Notes: a model not told the origin generated them from the letters alone. Counted from the first letter of the stretch, positions 33,089 to 46,592 are shown. The stretch: DNA of 64,000 nt from Annulohypoxylon bovei var. microspora (GCA_022836615.1 MU405276.1:1-64000), one strand, 5' to 3'. Program-made: numbers and translations.

Positions 33089-34403
33089 GGAGACCGAATC
33101 GGTGTTGCTGTCAGCAATGATGAGATGGAACTAAAGGGCAATTGACCTTGGACTGAGTCAATATTCGCCTCCGAGACTGGCACTCAAGCTCTACTTTGAA
33201 TCCACGCCGGGTAAGCACTTTTCAATAACTCCCATCCTTGCTAAATGATGACGAGCACGGGGCCATCGAATGCCGTCAAGTCTGGATTTCCAGATATTTG
33301 ACTGCGTATGCCGACAAAAACCGTGTATTATATATCTTCTCAACCTGTCTGAAAGCACCCTTGTTCCTATAATTCTTTGATCATCACGAATAGGACTTTG
33401 CTAATTCTTCCACCAGACATTTCATATTAGCAGAGCATTACGGAGGAAGCAAAGGCAGTTTGTCGCCGTTGAATATGAGTGCCAATTGTATGAAAGTGTG
33501 GATTAGACTTCAGCAAGTTGTAAGAGTACCTAACAACTGAGACATCGACATGACGGTTCGGTCGGGCGATGATCTGGCAGTGACTAGACTATGACCATGG
33601 ATTGCTAAACAAGGGCTTTTTTGGCCCTATGTGTCGAATTACGCGACTCGATCGATTTGCGATGGCCCCAATCCTTCATGAGAATAGAACACATGAGACC
33701 CCACGTACCAAATGGAAATTATTTCACCTATTGTGCCCCAACCTGCTCTTAATACGATACTGTTCCACGACAGCTAACTCCTCTGCTCCGTTATATCTCC
33801 TACATGCGGTGTTTCTGCATGAACCTTGGCATTGCTGACAGGTAGACAACTTGATATTGTAGTTCCGAACTCTGTTAAATTGAACGGGTCAACGGGTTCA
33901 TCTGTACCTACATACATGATATATATAACGATCTAGCCTTATTCGTCAACAGGGCTGAGTCTCATTAGCCAATGGTAGAGGCATATTAAGTCCCGAGTCT
34001 CTACATAGCAACAAATCTGAGATGGAGGAACGAAGTCCGACCCACCTGCCCCTTGTCAGTCCGTTCGCCTACAGAAACCTAGCCAATGGCAATGGTTGAA
34101 AAGACGCGCTGAACATCAACCAACCTCGCCTCTAATGCGGCGAAGATTTTTGACTGGTAATCCTACGTTTTTAAATCTGCCCCCAAAAGATCTTGTGAAC
34201 CCCCCCCCCCCCCCCCCCTTGTGGCAGTGACCCGAAATAACAAGGAACTGAGACGCAATGAAAGCATCGCCCCAGAGTCACTATGGCATACAAAAATTGA
34301 TTTGTCCGTTTATAGTCTCATCCGCTAAAGAATATAACTTCAATGATGCACTTCCTGCGGACTAGCACTTGACGTGTGAAGCTTAAGGCTTAGAAGAACG
34401 TGT
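33089..34403. other. Gene-free spacer with a C homopolymer
   Basis: No recognisable gene. It includes an uninterrupted run of about 19 C at 34200-34218, which is the main sequence anomaly here. Confidence 0.55.
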
Positions 34404-37400
34404 ATGATGGACTTCCTCAACGTCTGGAGTGGCGATGTTCCTTCTACCGGTTGGCGACAGGCTGCTAAGGTCAACAGCATCGTTCTTGCGGCTATGTCGG
34501 TGACCCTACTCGGCTTTCTGATCGCTGTCACGTCCAAAGTCGGCCTCTATAAAGCATTGTTCTTTTACGATGGCGATTGTGATGGGGGAAATGTGTCTAA
34601 ACTCAACATGGTACTCCATTTACTTATTAACGTCGTCTCAACACTAGTGGTAAGTGTTCTTCTCAGTCTAGCTAGGTACCTTAGAAAGACAACCTAGAAA
34701 TGAGAGATGAGTTTCTTCTTTTTGTCTACTTCTTACTAATTTTGCGTTTCTAGTGAGTTAAGTGTACCTATATCTCTTCTATATCATCGATATTCTGTCG
34801 AAGCTGTTCTCAACCGATGGCATCCATTGCGACCTCAGACGCAACTCGATGCTTGCAGTCGAAAACAGCCCGTCTGTGCTTTCATGGAGACCACTACCAT
34901 CTTATCCCCAAATGCAGTTCTCTTCTAGACTGGATAGTTACGTTAACACCGACTCTATAGGCTAGCATCAAGTAACTTTTTCATGCAAGTTTTAAATTCG
35001 CCTTCGAGAGAAGAAGTAAATGCGGCCCATTTCCAAGGTTCCTGGATGGGAATTGGTGTACCCTCGGTTCGAAATGCTTTTAAAGTCTCCAGGTTCAAGA
35101 CCTGGTGCTGGATCTGTCTCCTTCTCAGCTCAATCCCAATCCACCTATTGTTCAATTCTGCGGTATTCCAAACGGATCGTAAGTAACACCCAATAAGCGA
35201 ATTCGCCATTGTAGGAGAGGGAAACTGTGTCCTGATTTGCAAGATTCCAGCCCTCAAACACGCATCTATTAGCATTAATTCCCGTTAGATGTGGAAGATA
35301 ATATTAATCATTCGCATGGCAGGCAGAGATTCCGATTACCATTTAACTATCGCTACCGAGGAGTTTATAAACGGAGGAGCCTATTATGCCCCCGGAGCAG
35401 GCCTAGTCCAGGCTGGGTTTCAATTTTGGTTTTCTACAACCGGCTTGCTAACGGAGTCAAAGGATTTCGGGGGAATGCTGGCTGATGCTAGGTCTAGCTT
35501 CTATGGCGCACCTGTCAACCTCACCGACTACTCTAATAAGAGCTCAGATGTTATGAAAAATATATCGTCCACGGCCCTAGCTGCCAGCAATTGGGAGAAG
35601 CTCGACATAGGCCAGTGCAAGCAAGAGTACATTAATTGTGGTGGCCTAAAGAATCATCGCAACGTAGTCCTCATCGCCGACAATCCCGATGGCTGGAAAC
35701 GAAACGATATGTGGCATCTCATGGATAATCAAACTGAGATGTGGAATCGTTATGTCCCTGCCGATCAACCCAACCACTTATTCTATGATACCCAATGCAT
35801 GATGTACGCTTCACGTAGCAGTCAAAGCCCGACTACTTGTCAGAGTAACTGTGATGGAGCTCTCGGCTTCAGCACCACCTCCCCTCGGTATGACAACGAC
35901 GGGCGAGCTAAGATCGCTGCTATTCCGAGTTGGCAATATCCTTTCTTTGACTACGACACCACGGATCTAGTTAACAGTACTTTTGAAATCAATTATAATT
36001 CAACCAGCGACAATGAATGGTCAGAGCAGTTGATCTATGGTAGTACTCTCACATCGGGGCTTCAACCTGGGACGTTTGACCTGTCAATCAAATACTGCCT
36101 TGCACAACCTCTCGAAAGGGTCTGCCATATAGGACTCTCGCCAACGCTTTTATTAGCGGTCACTATATGTGTAATTTTTAAGACTTGTACTGTAGCTATT
36201 GTTACGATTGTTCTTAGCCGCCGCAACCAACCGCCTCTGGTCACCCTAGGCGATGCCATAGAGTCGTTTCTCGAAAGACCTGACCTCGTTACTACCGGTA
36301 TGTCGACCATCGGCCAGAATGAAATCCGAAGAGCCATGTTACAGAAAAAGGCTTTCATAATCCCGGGACCCAGACAATGGCAGTCACTACGAAAGCGACG
36401 TGGATCAGTTATTCCCATATCCGTGTGGGCGACGAGTTACTTGCTCTTTGCCGTTAGTATCAGTATCTGTGTCTATTTCTTTAACGGCATTATGACTGAT
36501 GGTACTCTGTATGTTATTCCTTAAGAACAGGTTCTCATTGAGAGCTACCTACCTAACATAAATTATAGTTTCGGATCGTTCTTCGAGAGCGAGGCGAATG
36601 CGTTCATCGACATCCCAACAACGTTTGTCGGAGGTGTCCTGCTTGCTAACAGCCCGCAACTCTTACTCTCGTTCTGCTATCTTACCTACAACAACTTATT
36701 TACCCGCCTGCAGATGGCTCGAGAGTGGTCGCTTTATAGCGAAGGGTACTACCCATTGAGAGTGACGGACCCTAAGGTATGGATGGATGAATCCTACATT
36801 CCCGGGTAAGATGCTGACTTATCAGGACGAACAATATTCCACATATAGGCTTCAGCTTCCATATAAATATAGCATCCCTCTCATAATAATCAGTATCTCC
36901 CTCCATTGGTTGCTTTCGAATACTATATATCTCTTCATATCAACTGGAGGTAAGCATCCTCTTTAATCCCATACGTACCTATACGTACATCAACTATAGA
37001 TGTTAAACTCACCTGTTACTGCTAGGTTATTTTGGCACGAACAGTTTCATCGCCAGGGGTCTAATCGACCCTAGTTTACCAGCCAACACCGCCATCGCTG
37101 TCGGATACTCGAGCTATTCCCTCCTAGGACTTATAGTAGTATCATGCGTCCTAGTAGTAGTCCCTTTCTTTTTGAGTTGGAAAAGACTCCCGTCAAATAT
37201 GGTGAACATCGGTAGCAACTCGCTCGCGCTGTCCGCTGCGTGTCACGCCTCAATCTTGTCATGTGCCGTCCAGGGCCGCGCGGACTCGCTGATGTTAGAC
37301 TCCCCGGCCATGTCAAGGCTCGATCTCCCGGAAACCCCGCAGCCGCTAAAGCAGTCGTATACTCGGATCCCAGGCGATACCTACGACGAGAGTATCGGGG

Positions 37401-37720
37401 GAGAGGGTTTCGAGATGCGAAAATTTAGAGCAGCTTCCGTGTCCACCATACACCAGTCATCGCAGCTGTCTCTAGCTTCGCAACAGTTGCTGCCAGATCG
37501 TAGCAGCGAGGACGGCGCCAACACGGGATATGAGAAGGCCGACGAGCAAGGCGGCCCGTTCACGAAGCTCGCGAGGAGCAAGATACGCTGGGGCGTTGTC
37601 AAGATGCCCCCCGAATGGCACGCTGAATATGATAACGAAGCTGGTACTGTCGAACACCTTAGCTTCGGCGTCGAGAAGGACGGCGTTCAACCCCCGGAGG
37701 TTGGTGGGTGCTATGCGTGA
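34404..37720 (+). CDS. Multi-pass membrane protein of the fungal DUF6536 type
   Basis: Exons 34404-34675, 34961-35178, 35323-36508, 36569-36805, 36849-36949 and 37026-37720 sum to 902 residues. The N-terminal block (GWRQAAKVNSIVLAAMS, ALFFYDGDCD, NFFMQVLNSPSREEV) is the DUF6536 signature of large fungal membrane proteins. A Cys-rich extracellular or luminal region with many N-glycosylation sequons follows, then several membrane segments, including LSPTLLLAVTICVIFKTCTV and SVWATSYLLFAVSISICVYF. The C-terminal tail is soluble and Ser-rich. The function is unknown. The strongest-looking first donor (GTAAGT at 34650) would shift the frame, whereas GTACCT at 34676 restores it, so exon 1 is the weak point of this model. 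Confidence 0.8.
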
Positions 37721-38585
37721 TAGGCGATGCAGACTACGTTCCTACAGGGGTTTACCGGAATTGACGGATATCCATGAATGCTCAAGGCTTGAAATCTCGA
37801 ATCTGGACTCCGCCCGCCCGCCCCATGGTACTTGCTCGGCCGGCGCACGGTTGTGGGGAGGTAAAGAATTGGTCGATTCTCGACTCATCTTAGCCCACGA
37901 CGGGTCCGCGTTCTTCGGAAGCTTCATGATATGCCGTTTCCCCGACGTCAGACGCCGCTTTCTCAAGAAAAAAGTCTTGGGAGAACGAGAACGAGGGGAA
38001 CTAGCTAAGTCCTATGTCGAAACCCCCATATTACCTATCATACCCTCTTAATCCACAGGCGTAGGGCGCGCTACGAGTCAGTCGGGCGAGCTTGAGTCCG
38101 CATTCGCGCATTCGCGCATTGGCCTTAACGAGTTCTCCTACCTAGTGCTGCTAGGCTTGAGCCGAGGGTTTATTTTATCAAATCCACTTGGACTGCGGGC
38201 CGTATTATTCAGCCCTTACCCACCAAACATCTAGAACATGTTATATGTATACACGCGTATTTCCTTGAAGATGACCCTTAAGACATACGGAAAAGAGAAT
38301 AATTGAAGTTTAGGAGATAGTCTAATTCTAAGACTATTATCGTCTGAAAACAGTCATTCTAGAAACAGTACTAAAACCAAGAGTGAAAATACCTATCTAT
38401 GATGTGCTATGTTACCTATCTAGTCAGTTACAATACATCCTATCGAATAATCTATCGAATGAATCATACTAGCCCCGATTGGTAGTGTCATATCCGTTCT
38501 GGAAGGATTGAAGAATTTGATTAAAAAAATAACATTCATGCAGAGACGGCTTTTATTATACTACTAGGTACCTAGTATACGCTAA
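37721..38585. other. Gene-free spacer
   Basis: GC-rich just after the membrane-protein stop and AT-rich afterwards. Frames running past the stop on the plus strand are non-homologous shadows of the gene. No other structure was seen. Confidence 0.5.
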
Positions 38586-38837
38586 TCATATAAATACATA
38601 CCTAGGCAGGGACAAAATAAAGCCTAGAGTGAAGGCATCGCGGCTTCTAATCGCACGAAACGGAAAAGTTGTCGATGTATGGTTGGTTCCATGTTTCACA
38701 AAGGGAAGAAGCTTATCCGAATTGGGGTCAAACATCGTTCCATCCATTGAGGTGTCGGACAGGGAGGTAAAGCTCCCAGTGGTGTCGATTGGTGGGGGCT
38801 GTGGGTCTTCCCGGTCTAGATCCTGCATAGCCCGCAT
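38586..38837 (-). CDS. Possible small gene or exon, unrecognised
   Basis: An 83-codon frame starts at an ATG and has a Thr/Ser/Asp-rich segment SFTSLSDTSMDGTMFDPNSD, followed by a more hydrophobic tail. A GTATGT donor-like sequence lies near its 3' end (after LPR), so it could be the first exon of a spliced gene extending leftward. No partner exon was identified and no family is recognised. It is listed because its composition is more protein-like than nearby frames. Confidence 0.3.
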   Translation of the reverse strand: MRAMQDLDREDPQPPPIDTTGSFTSLSDTSMDGTMFDPNSDKLLPFVKHGTNHTSTTFPFRAIRSRDAFTLGFILSLPRYVFI

Positions 38838-40594
38838 TACCGCATGGTCTTACGGGGATTAAAACTCAACATGGTTTAAACACCAATTCGAGATCCGTCC
38901 CAAACTCTTTTTATAATCGCTCGAATAGGTAAAGATGTACAAGTACCCAGCTCTTCTTGTTCACATCTGTTCATCTCTCCCCGCGCCCTTAATCGAGTAG
39001 AGTGGAGGGATGTCGTGTACCTTTTATCGTTACATTCCCTATACAGTACAGTACATTCGACACATCCAAAAATCAACATTTGACGCATTCAACACCTCAT
39101 GCACGCAAGGTAATAATATTGTATGATGGATGATGGATGATGGGTGATGCTTTCGACTTGAAAACACATCAATAGACCGAGCAATGCATGGCACCTATCA
39201 AGCTGTCAAGTAAAGAGAGCAAAATAAGCAATGTCACTTCGGATCGTCGATCAGTGCCTGGTGGCTGCTTATTATTAATAATCCTTCCACTCTCTTGATC
39301 ACGTACAGATGCTTATGCCACTTACAGATTTTGCTTATTTCGCCTCCGGCTTAGGTACTAGGTATCTCTACCCGTTCATATACCGCACCGTACCGTTACT
39401 GTGTAGGTCTAGAATTCATCGTTAATCTGTCATGTACCATTTTTATCTTCTGAGATCTTGCAAAGCACACATGGCCAAACTGGCATGGCATGATCCTCTT
39501 TTTCTTGTCGATCAGCAAATTCAGAATTCGATACGATTTTTCGCATACTTGGGTCTGTACATGATAGAATCCGGTAACAGGATAGAACACCGAAGTCTCC
39601 GCGACGAAGATAAATGAAGTGGGATATGTCTAGGGCTCTTAGTGGCTCAGCTGAAGCTTCAAACTAGCTGGGTTAAGATTACTCAGTTAATATTATACCC
39701 ACAGAAGATACTGCCACTAATAGGAAAGGTAAGAACATTGAACAGCTCCAGGGCTTCGTGTGGACTTCCGTGTGGTAACACCGCGTTCTATTCGTTCTAT
39801 TATTCGAGCTCCGTACCTTCCACCTCATACTCTTCGTACTCCATTGCCCATGTTAGCTGTTAGCTGTTAGCTGTTACATAGTTGTTAGCGTACCTACCTA
39901 CCTAAGGTACATACACATATAGGAGGTAGAAAAAGTCGTTCGTCGTCGCGCCTGCACCAATCGAGCTTATGTACCCCAGCATCAATCCAATTGATTGCGT
40001 TCCTTCCCAATACTTGGGCTACTGCAACTTGCCTGCACATACCTGGTAAAGTACCTACCGAGCCTACCTTGCTCTCTGCGAGTCTAGCCTGGCAGTTTGG
40101 CTCCGAGCGGCGATCAAGGTTCCTTCCTTTCCACTCTATCGGCAACCTTACCTTGTAACATTTCTAATACACCACACCACCTTAGCACCTCCATTTTTCC
40201 CTTTTCCTTTTTCCTCGTTGCACTGGCGCACTTTTGGTGCATACCGACCGTCATACGGTAGAGTGGGCAAAGGGTTGTACAACTTTTATTTCTTCTTACT
40301 CCTACGAGATATTCACCTGCACTTCGGTGTGTGTGGTGTAGGTATAGTGTATCAGTTGGTGAGAAGAGAAAAAAAAAAAGAAAGAAACAATAGCGGAAGC
40401 CCAACTCGGACGAAGAGTCGACACTCGATAGCTCTTCCGCCCTTCCGCCCTTCCGTTCGCCGCAAGCTTCTTCTCTTTTCTTTTATTTCCTTGCCTCATT
40501 CTCCGTCCTGCGATCGAAGTTCGACTAAACCGCGATACGACTTGGAGAATGCATGAGCTAAGGCATCTGGTAGCTTTCCCGTTATAGGCAGGAA
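38838..40594. other. Long upstream region of the histidine kinase gene
   Basis: About 1.75 kb before the kinase start. It contains a GATGGATGATGG microsatellite near 39123, a (GTTAGCT)n-type run near 39850-39875, and a pyrimidine-rich leader from 40180 with an A-rich tract near 40370-40385. A long 5' leader is plausible for a sensor kinase of this kind. No gene was recognised. Confidence 0.5.
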
Positions 40595-43500
40595 ATGATG
40601 AGAGTTGCGATACGGGAGCAGTTAGCAGCCCTCGTGCTGCTCGCTGTGCTCGTCGCTCTCGCCATCCTCTCTATACCAACATGGATCTACGTGAACCGCT
40701 TCGTCGTCGGTGTAGAGACCTCCGGGCTTTCGTTAACGGCATCTCTCAAAGCTGCTCAGGTTTCTTCTGAGATTGAATTGATACAGACGACCTGTAACCA
40801 CATTGCTACGAGGTTACTTCTCCAACAAGCGCTTGTATCTTTTTATATCGGCAATGTCACTGAAACTATATGGAGTCAGGCCTCTGCCGACATTTCGAGC
40901 GCCCTCCTCTCGCGTCCTGGCGTCTCTAGCAGCCTCATACAGGCAAGGGTCTATTCGCGAAACCAAACCGGTGGAGACCAACCCGGCGCACTTATCAGCA
41001 TCACTGGCAATAACTTCTCTGAGATTAGACTACCCTACAAGGCATCAGATGGGTCTCAAGCCATCTTAGGTGACAATCCTTCGGGCTACCCTCCCACCTT
41101 GTATCCAAATATTACATATTATAATTCCACAGATCCCGACCCAGGCTATCCGAATCATACCGCTGCCGTGGCCCGACCATTCCCGGACATCCGAATTGAT
41201 TCGAGTGTAGATGGATTGGTATTGGGCCCACTGGTTATCAACGAGACTTTCGCCTTGATCTCATTAACTATACCGATTCGCAGTATCGTGCAGGACGATG
41301 TGATACTTGGTTACATGACGACCATCGGTGAGGCCTCGTCGCTTGTCAGCATCATGGGGTCAAGGGAAGGCCTAGGCGACACGGGTTCTGTACTGCTTGT
41401 CGGCCCTTCAACAGGATGGAATCGTTTTAGCAAATACAATTTGCCCGCCAACTCGACCCACCCCGCAGCGTCCAATTTTTCGAACGTGGATGTCAAATTC
41501 GTCCTACCACCACGAGCGATTCGCGGCTACGACGACAGACATTCGTTGCATAATTATGCTTCTGGAAATTATAGTCAACCTTTCAAAGTTTCTCTATACA
41601 ATGCCGTATATAGGGCTTTTACCACACAGAATTCTGCGATCAACAATGCTAGCAGTATACTTTCTACTAAGAATGAGCAGGGGATTTCCGTCGCCGTCGG
41701 CTATGCGCGGCCGCAGACTACTTTGGTGAACTGGACCCTCATCATTGAACAAGACAAAGCGGAGGCGTATATCCCGATCGAGACCCTTCAGCATATCCTC
41801 CTCGGCTGCGTCTTCGGAACCGTGGGGCTCACCCTCTTGCTGGTTGTACCGTGTGCCCATCTGAGCGTCCTACCAATCCGGAGGTTGAAATCCGCTACTG
41901 AAAAGTCCATTGCGCCCCCTGGCTATGCTGAAGCTTATATCGATGACCTTGACTACGATGATGAAGATCATCAAAGATCGAGTAGCGTAAGCCGAAAATC
42001 GAACAATGGGACCCTCATTCGATTAAAACGGTTCATCCGGAAGCATACGCGATCGGGAGTCGACCCCTCAGTACACGATAGTGAAGCAAGGCGGGTTTTC
42101 AAAATTCCAGGCAAAGTAAACACTCGGAAGCACCTCATAACAGACGAACTTACAGAATTGACCACGACTTTCAATGAGATGAGCGACGAACTCCTCAAAC
42201 AATACACCTCCTTAGAAGACAAGGTTGCAGAGAGAACACGCGAGCTCGAGATTAGTAAAAAGGCTGCTGAGGCTGCTAATGAAAGCAAGACTCTGTTCAT
42301 TGCAAACATTTCTCATGAACTTAAGACGCCTCTAAACGGTATCTTGGGCATGTGCGCAGTCTGCATGGAGGAAGATGATTTGCATAGGGTCAAACAGTCT
42401 CTGAAAACCCTGTACAAGTCTGGCGACTTACTCCTACATCTCCTCGAAGACCTGTTAAGTTTTTCAAAGAACCAGATTGGGCAGCAATTGAGTCTCGAGG
42501 AGAAGGAATTCCGACTAGGGGATATCCGGTCGCAAGTCGCGACTATTTTTGATAAGCAGGTTCGCGAAGGCTCGATCGACTTTTCAGTCGCTTTCTTGAG
42601 CACCGAACCCAATACCAACATGAATCCCGAACGAATACAAGTAGACGAGAAGCTCCCGGCGATTGGTCCTCCAGGAACTGGTAGGCTGAAGGACATGTGT
42701 TTGTGGGGTGACCAGCATCGAATTCTACAAGTGCTCATCAACCTTGTGAGCAACAGTCTAAAATTCACGCCAGCCGGGGGAAAGGTATCAGTGAGAATAA
42801 AATGCCTGCGCGAGATCGAACCAACTTTCGACGAGAGCCGATCCTCGTCCCTGTCGAAAACCGGCTCCGGTCGCCCAAGTAGGGGTAGGGGTAGAGTAGG
42901 ATCGAATAGATCCAAGAATTCAAACGAGCTCGCTCATACCCAATATAAGGGAGGTGGCACAGCCTTGTCAATCAATCCCCTAGACCCCAAAGCGACACCC
43001 TACGTACGCATCCGCGAGAGATCACCAACGCCGCCTCCGCCAGGTGCAAAGTCATTCTTATTCGAATTCGAAGTCGAGGATACCGGTCCTGGTATCCCAG
43101 AGCATATGCAGCAACGTGTTTTCGAACCCTTCGTTCAGGGCGACCTTGGTCTTAGTAAGAAGTTTGGGGGAACAGGTCTGGGATTGAGTATTTGCCAGCA
43201 GCTAGCAAATTTAATGGGAGGAAGCATCTTGCTGAAGAGTACTGTTGGTGCTGGCACGACATTCACTATGCATATTCCCCTAAAGTATACCAAGGAAAGG
43301 TAAGATGATATAAATACTGAATGCATGCGCCGTTAGCTAATTATATCACATCCAGAGCTTCAAGTACAGCCTCCAGCAGCATCAAGTCTCGCGCGCCTAG
43401 CATCAGCAGCGCAGCGGAACCACTCTCCAGAAAGAATTCCACGGCCCTATCGCAGACCACGGCCGAAGTAAAAGCCACCGTACTTGATCAACAGCCACGT

Positions 43501-44175
43501 CTCGTTGGATTAAGCCAGCCGTTCTTTGCAACACTTCCCAAGCACAAATCAAACGATCCTAGTTCAGACTGCCAAATGAAAGCTATCGAGATGGTCAAAG
43601 CAAGGAAAGGCGAAGGAAAGTTGCGAGTTCTCGTTGCTGAAGACAACCCTACGAACATCGAGGTTGTTAGCAAGATGTTGAAGCTCGAAGACGTGTACGA
43701 CGTGACCATCGCTAAAGACGGGCAAGAGGCGTATGATCTGGTGAAGACGAACATGGAGAATAATCTCGACTTCGACTTGATCTTTATGGATATCCAAATG
43801 CCCAACCTCGATGGTCTACAGAGCACCCGTTTAATTCGGAAGATGGGATATTCAGCCCCAATCGTCGCCCTGACTGCCTTCTCAGAGGAGAGTAATATTC
43901 AAGACTGCATGGAATCTGGAATGAACGAATTTCTTAGCAAGCCTATCCGCCGGCCAGCATTGAAACAGGTTCTCAAGAAATTTGCCACGATTCCTGAGGA
44001 GCCTGAAACAGCACCCCAAATAACTAAGAGAGATACCCCCGAAAAGGGTGGTGGGTCTCTAATAAATCAACCACTAAACGGTGGCGCCGTCTCTACGCCA
44101 TTGGTTCCAAATCCTAACTCCAAGGGGAAACCCATTATAAATGGTGCGTATCCAACAACGAACGCGGTAACATGA
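40595..44175 (+). CDS. SLN1: Sln1-type hybrid histidine kinase (group VI)
   Basis: Exons 40595-43299 and 43356-44175 across a 56-nt intron give 1,174 residues. A first membrane span (residues ~8-30), a large N-glycosylated outer domain and a second span (LLGCVFGTVGLTLLLVVPC) are followed by a HAMP-like segment and a coiled coil. The H box has His574 in ISHELKTPLNGILG. The N box is INLVSNSLKFTP, and the G boxes are VEDTGPGIP and FGGTGLGLSICQQL. A Ser-rich linker leads to a receiver domain with acceptor Asp1047 in FMDIQMPNLDG. In fungi this membrane sensor passes phosphate through Ypd1 to Ssk1 and sets activity of the HOG osmotic-stress MAPK path. A low-complexity insert lies between the N and G boxes. 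Confidence 0.94.
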
Positions 44176-45463
44176 TATTACTGCGAGTTTTTACCATCAA
44201 ACATTTATTCAACGATCTACGAATGCGGACACTTCACGATACCCTTCATATTGCCATTCCCATCCAACCTTTGACACGACTCCTTATTGTCGCTAAATTT
44301 ACAACCACACTACTACTCTATTCATATATTCCATGTCCAGAAATCGCAAGGTTCCTCGACTACATTTCTATTTCTATATAATATGTCGCATAGGGGTAAT
44401 AAACTAGGAACCCCCCGAAAACGGCCAACTGGGAGGAAGGAAAACGAAAACTTCTGGCGAGTCTGATTTCATGGATGGCGAAGGTGTTACGGCTAGTGTA
44501 TTTTGCATCTGGGGCCGGGTCCGCTGTAGAAAAATGCGGGCGGCCAACGAGTATCTTCCGGTTTCCTTCGATCTGTCTTTTGACCTCGGAGGTCTGTAAT
44601 ACACACGACCAGCATCCGGACGGGGGAAAACGTTTCATTTGATTTTACGGAAAGGACATCACCTAAGTGGAGTACCGGATTTGGACACTACTTGGACTAG
44701 GTAAACGACTTCTAGGTCGAAGGTTGAACAAGGTAGAACGATAGCTACCATTTCGGAGGCGCATATGAAAGGCAATGGCTGTTTTGAGCGAAACGATATA
44801 TCAGACTTGATGTGATTTACATACCTATTTAACATATAAGTACGAGTATATATAAGACCAAGTACATTGTAATGTATATATCATACGATCATGACATACC
44901 TACATGTATTCTCTATATCGCGGATTGGTACCTGCAGTCATAAAAAGGGGCGCGTAACTCGAGGGTGGGTTTAGCTTGAAAACTACTGGTTGCGACACGA
45001 CACATTTGGACCGGGGTACATCCGAATGCCGGCTATCTTGCCGAGCCGGCAGGTGGAGAGCCTATAATAAGCGTTCTCGATCGGGGTCAGCCCGGTCCGA
45101 TGTTCGGGACGTGGAGAGGTATATGCTCTGACGCATCTTCCACCGCAAGGGAGCTGCTCGTCTTCTTTTTGCTAGGTATCCCGAGGTTATATCGAGAAAG
45201 CGTACGTACGTACGTACCTATCTAGCTAGCTAGTCATCGGCCCGGCTTCTACGGCGCAAAGACATTGATCCAAAGCCGCGACGTATATATTCCCCCCCTT
45301 ACTTCCCGATCGCAATTGTTCGTCACTTGTTGTTACCTGCACACCCTCCGCATCTATCCAATTACGCACTTATCACATATACTATCATATACCATATACA
45401 TACACGCATCACACCCATCCAGACATCCCCTACGTACCTACCTACCTACCCACGCAAGCCAAA
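44176..45463. other. Gene-free spacer
   Basis: Between the kinase 3' end and the next plus-strand gene. (ACGT)n-type CGTACGTACGTACGTACC is at about 45200-45218 with CTAGCTAGCTAG beside it, and a TATATATT element lies near 45286, about 180 bp before the next start. No gene was recognised. Confidence 0.5.
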
Positions 45464-46592
45464 ATGCGCCTCCCATACACGCCCAACCCCCCGCTCCCAG
45501 CCTCCTCGACCGACGCCGCGATCGTCGCCCGCATCGCGGCGCGGCGCGCCCCGCGGCCCCTGCAGCCGCTCGACCTCGCGCTGCTGCACGCCCCGCCCGT
45601 CGCCGACGGCTGGAACGCGTTCCTCGGCGCCGTGCGCGAGCGCACGTCGCTCGACGCGCGGACCCGCGAGATCGCCATCTGTCGCGTGGCCGTCGTGAAC
45701 GCCGCGTGGTACGAGTGGGGGCATCACGCGCCGCTCGCGGTTAAGGCCGGGGTTGGGGAGGCGGCGATGGCGGTCGTGGGGAGGGAGAGGCTTGTCGAGG
45801 ATGGGGTAGAAGGAGAGGGGGAGGGGGATGGGGAGAAGGCGAAGGGGGAGGCGCTGGAGGCGGGGCTGAGCGAGAGGGAGTGGGCCGTGCTGAGGTACGC
45901 GGACGAGATGACGCGCTGCGTGCGGGTGTCGGACGAGGTGTTCGCGGACCTGAGGCGCGTGTGCGGCGAGAGGGAGGTTGTGGAGGTTACTGCTACGGTG
46001 AGTTTGGTCTTCTCTTCTCTTTTCTTTTCATTAGGTATGGGGCTGGGGCTGGGGGGTTGGGTTGGGTCGACTTCGTCTTGCATATATCTTGGAATACCTA
46101 CGTATGCAAGGGGCAGAGCACAGTTCGCCGGACGAGAAAAAGGGGGCTAACGAATTGGATAATTTAGGTCGCGGCGTATAACTGCGTCAGCCGGTTCCTG
46201 GTTGCGCTCGACGGTAAGTCGCCTATTCCCTTTCCCCTGACAGTGTCGATATCTCCCCCCTTTTCTTGGCTATATCGGTCGAGAGGGAGGAATAGAAGAG
46301 GGCTGACGAGGTCGATAGTCGGTGAGAAGAATGGGACTGTGCCTGACGGCGTTGCTGCCGGGCACTGATGGGGTGAATGTTATGTATATTTGACGCTTTA
46401 GAGTTCGAAGGCCGTGCATTGAGGCTGGAATCCGAAAGCATAGTTCACTCTGAGGACTCTGAGGACTCTCGCCAGACTATAGACACCCCTGAAGAACCAT
46501 GGCGAATGAAAAAGGCGGAAATAGTCATCACTATCCATCGCAAAGCAATCAAAGTTCAAATCAATCTTAACAGTAAATCAAGTCCTAGCTAA
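45464..46592 (+). CDS. Carboxymuconolactone-decarboxylase / AhpD-like protein
   Basis: Exons 45464-45997, 46168-46213 and 46402-46592 sum to 256 residues; the third exon is the least certain. The core TRTREIAICRVAVVNAAWYEWGHH with LSEREWAVLRYADEMTR is typical of the all-helical CMD/AhpD fold. The peroxidatic CXXC of AhpD is absent, since only one Cys lies in the core helix, so a peroxidase role is unlikely; related fungal proteins are mostly uncharacterised. An acidic Gly/Glu-rich insert (VEGEGEGDGEKAKGE) interrupts the fold between two helices. Exon 1 is extremely GC-rich, unlike flanking DNA. The 46-nt second exon (VAAYNCVSRFLVALD) supplies the last conserved helix. Confidence 0.8.

Noticed and set aside
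37530..38051. 173-codon plus-strand frame across the DUF6536 3' end
   Set aside because: Shifted-frame shadow of the gene tail running into spacer.
45265..45744. Arg/Pro-rich frames over the CMD-like gene
   Set aside because: GC-driven shadows; the frame with the CMD core is the coding one.
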